Assembly (NCBI GenBank): GCA_903884535.1
Contig: CAISEZ010000047.1
Location: forward strand, 1-48,492
Direction of reading: 5' to 3'
Length of the DNA stretch: 48,492 bases
Origin: an uncultured Verrucomicrobia subdivision 3 bacterium
Lineage (GTDB): Bacteria; Verrucomicrobiota; Verrucomicrobiia; Limisphaerales; UBA11358
Shown: positions 42,604 through 48,492 of the stretch, one piece after another
How the letters are laid out: the number at the start of each line of letters is the position of its first letter
Numbering within the stretch: the stretch's first letter is position 1
Made by a program: the position numbers and the translations under genes
The notes under the pieces: generated by a model
The model's input: only the letters and a program-made list of their open reading frames with translations
The model's database searches: none
Told to the model about the DNA's origin: nothing

Positions 42604-45546
42604 TCAGCCCAGCGCCGCCAGCGCGGTTTTCACATGGTCGCGTTTGCCCTGCCATTCGGCGAGGCGCTGCTGGTGTTCCTGCAACACCGTCACCGGAACT
42701 TTTTCAGTAAAGCTCGGATTGGCCAGCTTGGCTTCGACCTTCGCAATCTCTGCTTCAATTTTTTCCAAATCTTTGTTCAGCCGCGCCTGTTCGGCGGCGA
42801 TGTCGATCAAACCTTCCGTCGGCAGATGCAATTCGCCGAGATTATTGCGCGCGCTCAGCGTGCCTTTGCCTGGGAGAAAATCCGCGTTGAGTTCGACCGT
42901 CTCGGCGTTGAGCAGCAGCTTCAACACTTCCACTTCGTGCGGCGGCATGAACGTCACCGGCTTGAGGATGTATTTGATTTTCTTGCTCGCGCCGATGTTC
43001 GCGGCACGACGCAGATTGCGGCCTTGCGAGACGAGATCGTATTTCGTGTCGCCCATTTCGAGGTAGCAATCATCGAGGCCGTAATGACCTTTGAAGTCGT
43101 CGTCGAGCGGCAGCGGCCACGGCGCGAACATGATCGTTTTGCCGCCCTGATTTTCCGGCATGTCGGTCGCGTAACCCATGCCGTGCCACAATTCTTCCGT
43201 GATGAACGGCAGGAACGGATGAAACATCCGCACGGTGTGCGACAATACGAAATCGATCACGGCCAGCGTGTTTGCCGCTCGTGGATTCGTGGCAGCGGAC
43301 GTGAGTCCGCTCTGACTTTCGCCGCCGCTCTCGGAAGTTTGAGCCGACTCACGTCGGCTGCTACTGGACAAGACCGCCTTGCTCGCCTCGACATACCAGT
43401 CGCAATATTCGCTCCAGAAAAAGCGGTAGAGCACCGCTGTCGCGTCGCTGAATTTATATTCGTTCAGCGCGATGGTGACTTCGCGCAACGCCGCGTCCAG
43501 CTTGAGCAAAATCCATTTGTCATCGGTGGAGAGCAACGTCGGTTCGATCTCGCTTTGCACTTCGCCGCCCTGCATCTGGCGGAACCGGCAGGCGTTCCAG
43601 AGCTTGTTGCAGAAGTTGCGGCCCAGCTCGACGTTCTGTTCATCGAACAAAATATCCTGGCCGAGCGGCGCGGCGCGCATCACGCCGAAGCGCAAGGCAT
43701 CCGCGCCGAATTTAGCGATAAGGTCGAGCGGATCGGGCGAATTGCCCAGGCTCTTGGACATCTTGCGGCCCTGCTTGTCGCGGATGATGCCGGTGAAATA
43801 AACATTCTGGAACGGCATCGCATCGGGCAGCCCGAATTTCGGGTCGCCCATGTATTCGTAGCCGGCCATGATCATGCGCGCGACCCAGAAGAAGATGATG
43901 TCCGGCCCGGTGACGAGGTCGGTGGTCGGATAAAATTTCTTCAACGTTTCGGTCTGCTCCGGCCAACCCATCGTGGCGAACGGCCACAGCCACGAACTGA
44001 ACCAGGTGTCGAGCACGTCGGGGTCTTGGGTGAAACCGAGTTTGGAAAGTTCGACGGCTTCTTCCTCATGCGTTGTAGCGCAGAACAAAGTCAATGTGCC
44101 GTCAGAATTTTCGATTGGCTTGTGCAGAAAACTCGTTCTTCCGTTGCCTGACAGAGTTATTTCAATCCCGCTTTCATTCGGAGGCGAATCATCCCGCAAA
44201 GCAGCAACTAATTTTTGCAAAGGGCCAAAGCCCGCCGGGTAATTCCAGAAGCCCGAAGTAATTTTCAAACTCCACACCGGAATCCGATGTCCCCACCAAA
44301 GCTGGCGGCTGACGCACCAATCCTGCAAGCCGCCCATCCAGTGGTCGTAAACCTTCGCCCAGCGGTCGGGATGAAATTTCATCTCGCCCTTGGCGACCAC
44401 GGCGCGGGATTTTTCCACGCTCGGATATTTCAAAAACCATTGCTCGCTCAAGCGCGGCTCAATCGGCACGTCGGCGCGTTCGCTGTAGCCGACGTTATTC
44501 GTGTAAGGCTCCTCCTTTTCCAGGGCACTGAGTGCCACCAACCTTTCCACGGCCACTTTGCGCGCTTTGAAACGGTCGAGGCCGCGCAGGTCCACGCCCG
44601 CTGCGTCGTTCATCTGACCTTTCGCGTCAATGACTTCGATCTGCGCGAGCTTGTGGCGTGCGCCGATTTCGAAGTCCGCTTTGTCGTGCGCGGGCGTTAC
44701 TTTCAAAACGCCGGTGCCGAAAGCAAAATCCACATGCTCGTCGCCGATGATCGGAATGAGTTTCTGTTCGCGCGGCAATTCCACCGGCAGCGGACGCACG
44801 ATATGCTTGCCGATGAGATGCGCGTAACGCGGATCTTTCGGATTCACGGCCACGGCGGAGTCGCCGGGAATGGTCTCGGGGCGAGTCGTCGCAATCGTCA
44901 AAAAAGTTCCCGGCGCTTCAGCAACTTCAACCTTGAAATAATACATGAAGCCGCGCTGTTCTTTCATCGTCACTTCTTCGTCAGACAACGCCGTGAGCGA
45001 CGCGGGACACCAGTTCACCATGCGTTTGCCGCGATAGATCAGACCCTTTTTATAGAGGTCCACGAACACGCGTTGCACGCAGCGCGAATATTCCGGGTCC
45101 ATCGTGAAGCGTTCGCGTGTCCAGTCGCACGACGCGCCGAGCTTTTTCAACTGCTGGATGATGATGCCGCCGTGCTTCTCCTTCCATTCCCAGACGCGTT
45201 CCAGAAATTTCTCGCGACCCAGATCGTCGCGATGCTTGATCTCGCCGGATTTTTTCAAGGTGCGCTCGACGACCGTCTGCGTGGCGATACCCGCGTGATC
45301 GGTGCCGGGCAGCCAGAGGACTTCCTTGCCGTCCATGCGCGCCTTGCGGCAAAGAATATCCTGAATCGTGTTGTTGAGCACGTGGCCGAGCGTGAGCACG
45401 CCGGTGACGTTCGGCGGTGGAATGACGATGGAATACGCCGGCTTGGCGGAATGTTCGTTGGCGACGAAGAACTTTCCGTCGAGCCAGAATTGATACCATT
45501 TGTCCTCGACGGACTGCGGTTCGTAAGCTTTGGAGATTTCAGACAT
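42604..45546 (-). CDS. valS: Valyl-tRNA synthetase
   Basis: 980 residues. It charges tRNA-Val with valine. P-P-P-N-V-T-G-V-L-T-L-G-H carries the HIGH-like motif (G-H-V-L) and G-R-K-M-S-K-S-L-G-N the KMSKS loop. The editing domain (T-T-R-P-E-T-I-P-G-D) is intact and the C-terminal coiled coil is present (I-A-A-E-Q-A-R-L-N-K-D-L-E-K-I-E). In the anticodon-binding domain, after D-W-Y-V-E-A-S-K-A-V, there is an extra stretch of about 34 Ser/Glu-rich residues (about 725-758) encoded by paired hairpin repeats. The gene is preceded and followed by long repeat hairpins and lies downstream of cimA. Confidence 0.96.
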   Translation of the reverse strand: MSEISKAYEPQSVEDKWYQFWLDGKFFVANEHSAKPAYSIVIPPPNVTGVLTLGHVLNNTIQDILCRKARMDGKEVLWLPGTDHAGIATQTVVERTLKKSGEIKHRDDLGREKFLERVWEWKEKHGGIIIQQLKKLGASCDWTRERFTMDPEYSRCVQRVFVDLYKKGLIYRGKRMVNWCPASLTALSDEEVTMKEQRGFMYYFKVEVAEAPGTFLTIATTRPETIPGDSAVAVNPKDPRYAHLIGKHIVRPLPVELPREQKLIPIIGDEHVDFAFGTGVLKVTPAHDKADFEIGARHKLAQIEVIDAKGQMNDAAGVDLRGLDRFKARKVAVERLVALSALEKEEPYTNNVGYSERADVPIEPRLSEQWFLKYPSVEKSRAVVAKGEMKFHPDRWAKVYDHWMGGLQDWCVSRQLWWGHRIPVWSLKITSGFWNYPAGFGPLQKLVAALRDDSPPNESGIEITLSGNGRTSFLHKPIENSDGTLTLFCATTHEEEAVELSKLGFTQDPDVLDTWFSSWLWPFATMGWPEQTETLKKFYPTTDLVTGPDIIFFWVARMIMAGYEYMGDPKFGLPDAMPFQNVYFTGIIRDKQGRKMSKSLGNSPDPLDLIAKFGADALRFGVMRAAPLGQDILFDEQNVELGRNFCNKLWNACRFRQMQGGEVQSEIEPTLLSTDDKWILLKLDAALREVTIALNEYKFSDATAVLYRFFWSEYCDWYVEASKAVLSSSSRRESAQTSESGGESQSGLTSAATNPRAANTLAVIDFVLSHTVRMFHPFLPFITEELWHGMGYATDMPENQGGKTIMFAPWPLPLDDDFKGHYGLDDCYLEMGDTKYDLVSQGRNLRRAANIGASKKIKYILKPVTFMPPHEVEVLKLLLNAETVELNADFLPGKGTLSARNNLGELHLPTEGLIDIAAEQARLNKDLEKIEAEIAKVEAKLANPSFTEKVPVTVLQEHQQRLAEWQGKRDHVKTALAALG
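43270..43375 (-). repeat. In-frame paired-hairpin insertion in valS
   Basis: Two 21-base elements, at 43292-43312 and 43341-43361, are inverted copies of each other. Each also folds by itself: GCGGAC-GTGA-GTCCGC on the plus strand (43295-43310) and GCCGAC-GTGA-GTCGGC on the minus strand (43358-43343). They differ by one compensated base pair. The segment encodes a Ser/Glu-rich insert in the anticodon-binding domain and keeps the frame. Confidence 0.85.
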
Positions 45547-45562
45547 TTTGGGGAAATTATTT

Positions 45563-45634
45563 AGCCACAGATTTTCACAGATGAAACACAGATTTGATTC
45601 AGATCAATTCTTTATCTGTGTTTCATCTGTGGCT
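45563..45634. repeat. Intergenic long hairpin, CACAGATGAAACACAGAT word
   Basis: The right arm 45614-45634 matches the left arm (45563-45593) in reverse over 21 bases, except that the left arm holds an extra copy of about 10 bases of the CACAGAT word. It lies between cimA and valS on the minus strand. Confidence 0.88.
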
Positions 45635-45638
45635 CAGA

Positions 45639-47201
45639 TTATTTCTTCAGCAGCGCGAATTCCATCGAATCTACCAGCGCCTGCAAGCTGGCTTCGATGA
45701 TGTTTTCGCTCACGCCGACGGTGCCCCATTCGCGCTGGCCGTCGCTGGATTCGATGAGCACGCGCGTTTTCGCGGCCGTGCCGGCCACGCCATCGAGAAT
45801 GCGCACTTTGTAATCCGTAAGCGTAACTTTTTTCAACTTCGGGAATGACTTTGCCAGCGCCGCGCGCAGGGCGGAATCCAGCGCGTTCACCGGTCCGTCG
45901 CCTTCGGCCACTTCGTCGTGAACTGTTTTACCGACGCGCACCCGCACGGTCGCTTCGCAGATGGATTGCTTCGCATCGCGGCGCATGGAGACGTGATATT
46001 TTTCAACTTCAAACAGCAACGCCGGATTGTGATCCAGTAGGCCACGGATGATCAGGGCCATCGAAGCTTCGGCCGCTTCAAATTCGTAGCCTTCGTGCTC
46101 GCGTTGTTTGATCGTGTCAAGAATCTGGCGCAGTTCCGGCGTGTCGTTCGTGATCTTAAAGCCAAGCTCCTGCGCCTTGATGACAATGTTGCTGCGGCCC
46201 GCGAGGTCGCTGATAAGAATGTTGCGTTCGTTGCCGACGAGCTCGGGATTGATGTGCTCGTAACTCGATGCGAGCTTCTGCACCGCGTTGACGTGCGCGC
46301 CGCCTTTATGCGCAAAGGCCGATGAACCCACCCATGGCAGACGCGGATTGTGACGCAGGTTCGCAACTTCATCTACGAACATGGAAAGCTCCTTGAGCTT
46401 CGCCAGGGACTTCACCGGCACGCTGGTCTTTTTCAGCTTGAGCGCGACGCACGGAATCACGCTCGTCAGATTGCAATTGCCCGTGCGCTCACCGTAGCCG
46501 TTGATCGTGCCCTGCACATGCACGGCCCCGACTTCCAGTGCAGCCAAAGCGTTGGCCACGCCGAGGCCGATGTCGTCGTGCGTGTGGATGCCGACCTTGC
46601 AATTCAATTGGCCGATGGCGGCCTTGGTGATCGCGGCGATTTCCTGCGGCAGACAACCGCCGTTGGTGTCGCAGAGCACGACAAAATCCGCGCCCGCCTT
46701 TTCAGCGGCCCGCCAGGTGTCGAGCGCGTAATCCGCATTCAGCTTGTAACCATCAAAAGCGTGTTCGGCGTCGTAGATGACAAACTTGCCGTGATTTTTC
46801 AAAAATTTCACGGTGTCGCCGATCATCGCCAGATTTTCCTCCGGCGTGCAGCGCAGCACTTCCTTGACGTGCAGCATCGAGGTCTTGCCGTAGATCGTCA
46901 CGACCGGCGTTTCGGCTTCGATGAGCAGGCGCACTTGGTCATCCAATTCCACCGGTGTGCTTTTTTTGCGCGTGGAGCCGAACGCGGCGAGCCTAGCGTT
47001 TTTGAATTTCTTCTTTTTGGCCTGCGCGAAAAATTCAATGTCCTTCGGGTTGCTGCCCGGCCATCCGCCTTCAATGTAATGCACCCCGAAAGAATCGAGT
47101 TTCTCGGCAATGCGGATTTTGTCCGCGACCGAAAAGTTGATGCCTTCGCCCTGCGAACCATCGCGCAGGGTCGTGTCGTAGATTTCGACTTGGGGTTTCA
47201 T
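45639..47201 (-). CDS. cimA: (R)-citramalate synthase
   Basis: 520 residues, the length of the CimA group of the isopropylmalate-synthase family. It condenses pyruvate and acetyl-CoA to citramalate, the first step of the threonine-independent isoleucine route. The N-terminal TIM barrel has Y-D-T-T-L-R-D-G-S-Q-G-E-G, then H-T-H-D-D-I-G-L-G-V-A-N, N-G-Y-G-E-R-T-G-N and G-S-S-A-F-A-H-K-G-G-A-H-V. The last 120 residues form the LeuA allosteric dimer domain. Citramalate synthases differ from 2-isopropylmalate synthase by length and the D-T-T-L-R-D-G-S-Q-G-E pattern; I consider LeuA less likely. It is divergent from the small CPXCG protein, 166 bases away. Confidence 0.9.
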   Translation of the reverse strand: MKPQVEIYDTTLRDGSQGEGINFSVADKIRIAEKLDSFGVHYIEGGWPGSNPKDIEFFAQAKKKKFKNARLAAFGSTRKKSTPVELDDQVRLLIEAETPVVTIYGKTSMLHVKEVLRCTPEENLAMIGDTVKFLKNHGKFVIYDAEHAFDGYKLNADYALDTWRAAEKAGADFVVLCDTNGGCLPQEIAAITKAAIGQLNCKVGIHTHDDIGLGVANALAALEVGAVHVQGTINGYGERTGNCNLTSVIPCVALKLKKTSVPVKSLAKLKELSMFVDEVANLRHNPRLPWVGSSAFAHKGGAHVNAVQKLASSYEHINPELVGNERNILISDLAGRSNIVIKAQELGFKITNDTPELRQILDTIKQREHEGYEFEAAEASMALIIRGLLDHNPALLFEVEKYHVSMRRDAKQSICEATVRVRVGKTVHDEVAEGDGPVNALDSALRAALAKSFPKLKKVTLTDYKVRILDGVAGTAAKTRVLIESSDGQREWGTVGVSENIIEASLQALVDSMEFALLKK

Positions 47202-47367
47202 AATAGCCGTAAAAACGGACGGATACTATTCCCGAATTTGGCGAACGTGGCAAACTCCAAAACAAGGTGATGTGGCGTGGCTGATCCGTGGCAAAACCGA
47301 TTCAGGGCTGTTGTGAAAACCGGTTTGAAGGCTGGCTCTACGCGAATCGAGCCGTTAAAATAAGCGG

Positions 47368-47547
47368 GTGGAAATATACGAAGCCATTGCCTGTCCGTTC
47401 TGCGGCCAGCCTTCCGAGGTGGGCATAGATACCAGCGTGCCTAGCCAGCGGTTCACCACCGACTGCGAAGTCTGCTGCCGCCCCTTCGAAGTCACCGCCG
47501 AATGCGAGCCGGGCGAAGTGTTGAGCCTGAACATCGCGCCGGGTTGA
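47368..47547 (+). CDS. CPXCG-motif cysteine-rich (zinc-ribbon) protein
   Basis: A 59-residue protein from a GTG start. It contains A-C-P-F-C-G at 8-13 and D-C-E-V-C-C-R-P-F-E-V at 32-42, giving two CXXC pairs, the layout of the CPXCG cysteine-rich family, which should bind one zinc ion. The pattern C-P-x-C-G...Q-R-F-T-T-D-C-x-V-C-C-R-P is well conserved in Proteobacteria and Verrucomicrobiota. Its function is unknown. No good Shine-Dalgarno is seen before the GTG. It is divergent from cimA. Confidence 0.8.
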   Translation: MEIYEAIACPFCGQPSEVGIDTSVPSQRFTTDCEVCCRPFEVTAECEPGEVLSLNIAPG

Positions 47548-47850
47548 CCCTGTTTTCAGTCGTTGAATGACGCGTTTTTATTCAAGTCATTGGTTTTCAA
47601 CTAATAATGAAGTGGAAACATGCTCCAGATCTGTTCTGGAAATTTGTCAAGGCTGATTACAGGCCGCCAAAACCACGCAACCTATTTAAAAAAAGTGAGT
47701 TAATGGGTTTGTTTGTGACCGGAGACGCGATGATTGTCGGAACTGCTTACACTTTTACCGCTGGAGGTTGAGGCTAGGCTAAAAAAACAGCATGTTTAAA
47801 TATCCTTAAATCAGGATCTTCAGAACACGGTTAGCCTAATAGGTCGCGGT

Positions 47851-47865
47851 TGGCATTGGTGATGC
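47851..47865 (+). promoter_or_regulatory. Candidate sigma54 (-24/-12) promoter
   Basis: TGGCATTGGTGATGC keeps the invariant GG and GC doublets with 10 bases between them and matches 8 of the 11 defined positions of TGGCACG-N4-TTGC. Transcription would begin near 47877, about 37 bases before the ATG. Confidence 0.5.
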
Positions 47866-47900
47866 TGAATTAAGCCGGTTGATTCTAAACAACAAAAAAT

Positions 47901-47906
47901 AAGGAG
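47901..47906 (+). promoter_or_regulatory. Strong Shine-Dalgarno AAGGAG
   Basis: AAGGAG with 7 bases to the ATG at 47914. It stands out because most other starts in this window lack a good Shine-Dalgarno, and it suggests high expression. Confidence 0.85.
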
Positions 47907-47913
47907 ATCGAAT

Positions 47914-48492
47914 ATGAAAAAAATGTTAGTTACTCTGGTTGGAGCCGTGGCCGTTTTGGCTTTGGTTCAGACTGTTCAAGGCGTGCCGATCACCGGGGCA
48001 ATCGGATTCGCGGGCAATGCCAATTTGAACACTGGCACGGCGGCGACGGCGACCACGGTTGTCTCTTGGTCTGGTGCCTTCACGCCCAATCCGGTTGTCC
48101 AGTCGGTCAGCGGCGCTATCGCCGGTATTATTCCGGCTCAAACCCAAATCGTGTTTGCCGCGCCGTGGAACTTCACCGTTTCCAGCGCAATCACTCCATT
48201 TTGGAATGTTTTGGGCACGCCAGGGATCAACTTTCAACTGCTGAGCAGCCAGTTCGTGCGTGGCATTCTCGGAGGCAATCCGTATGTGGCCATCGCTGGC
48301 ACCGGCATTCTGAATGCGACCGGCTATGATGCGACGACGTGGAACTTTTCGGTCACCTTCCAAGATCCGTCCACGGTTCCGGCCAACCAGACGTTCACGT
48401 TCTCGGCCTCGCAGGCCAGCGTTCCGGATGGCGGCACGACGGTGATGCTGCTCGGTGCCGCGCTCTCCGGCATGGCGCTCATCAAACGCAAA
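47914..48492 (+). CDS. VPDSG-CTERM sorted surface protein (stop outside window)
   Basis: 193 codons are visible without a stop; the window ends at a Lys codon within the C-terminal basic tail, so the stop is probably just beyond. A signal peptide (M-K-K-M-L-V-T-L-V-G-A-V-A-V-L-A-L...V-Q-G) is followed by a Thr/Asn/Ser-rich beta domain of about 140 residues. The C-terminal tripartite signal is V-P-D-G-G-T-T, a hydrophobic stretch (V-M-L-L-G-A-A-L-S-G-M-A-L) and basic K-R-K. This is the VPDSG-CTERM type, a PEP-CTERM relative recognised by an exosortase. The protein should be exported and processed at the envelope. No exosortase is in the window. Confidence 0.88.
   Translation, partial: MKKMLVTLVGAVAVLALVQTVQGVPITGAIGFAGNANLNTGTAATATTVVSWSGAFTPNPVVQSVSGAIAGIIPAQTQIVFAAPWNFTVSSAITPFWNVLGTPGINFQLLSSQFVRGILGGNPYVAIAGTGILNATGYDATTWNFSVTFQDPSTVPANQTFTFSASQASVPDGGTTVMLLGAALSGMALIKRK

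Larger units (their letters stand above)
47548..47913. other. A/T-richer intergenic region before the VPDSG-CTERM gene
   Basis: The 366 bases hold a sigma54-like promoter (47851-47865) and an inverted pair TAGGCTAA (47775-47782) / TTAGCCTA (47831-47838) that could be an activator site. They also hold a 54-codon open frame (47607-47771) without a ribosome-binding site, which I do not count as a gene. Composition is clearly poorer in GC than the flanks. Confidence 0.5.

Noticed and set aside
42634..45564. Two very long plus-strand frames (505 and 449 codons) opposite valS
   Set aside because: Typical shadow frames in GC-rich DNA: His/Arg-rich, no motifs, while valS on the other strand has all its signatures.
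47607..47771. 54-codon frame starting M-K-W-K-H-A-P-D
   Set aside because: No ribosome-binding site, no recognisable family and an A/T-rich regulatory setting; kept only as a note in the intergenic entry.

Overview
The window looks like a piece of a Verrucomicrobiota chromosome, probably close to Pedosphaera/Limisphaerales. Three things suggest this. The truncated last gene ends in a VPDSG-CTERM sorting signal. Several secreted proteins carry immunoglobulin-like and NHL modules with the Tyr-Leu-Gln...Thr-Asn-Leu...Phe-Tyr-Arg end module common in that phylum. The DNA is GC-rich, with many start codons that lack a Shine-Dalgarno sequence. I see no rRNA, tRNA, CRISPR, prophage or insertion sequence.

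Layout. 1-1808 (minus): proC, a small membrane protein and an overlapping DUF2442 / antitoxin / ParE-like toxin set. 1905-8040: a Sel1-repeat protein, trpD, a MacAB-like efflux operon (adaptor, ATPase, permease) and a long-form Sua5/TsaC. 8043-13016 (minus): an XRE regulator, then a PAS histidine kinase, an NtrC-type sigma54 activator and a GT-C type membrane protein. 13180-15744: a secreted NHL-propeller protein. 15825-18605: a HEAT protein, a response regulator with a PATAN domain and a small partner. 18654-25705: nadC, birA, coaX, a GIDE-LemA membrane protein and leuS. 26083-29352: a large secreted pectate lyase flanked by a perfect 107-bp direct repeat. 29402-33167: an ArsR-methyltransferase regulator (SahR-like) divergent from metK-ahcY. 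33407-38172: small proteins, a ROK kinase, an M61 peptidase, a DUF202 protein and rdgB. 38182-47201 (minus): secreted cyclophilin, IMPase-family phosphatase, KefB-like transporter, valS and cimA. 47368-48492: a CPXCG zinc-ribbon protein and a VPDSG-CTERM protein that runs off the end.

Most genes are housekeeping: amino-acid and NAD/CoA/biotin cofactor metabolism, two aminoacyl-tRNA synthetases, the SAM cycle and tRNA t6A synthesis. They are interspersed with envelope and secreted functions.

The most unusual feature is a family of short repetitive 'word' elements. Seven form long hairpins between genes read in the same direction. Six more sit in frame inside conserved enzymes (trpD, sua5 twice, a histidine kinase, rdgB, valS), where they add 10-35 residues in loops or linkers. 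Other points of note are the 107-bp duplication around the pectate lyase, a sigma54-type promoter before the VPDSG-CTERM gene, and face-to-face promoters with paired operator-like sites between the SahR-like gene and metK.
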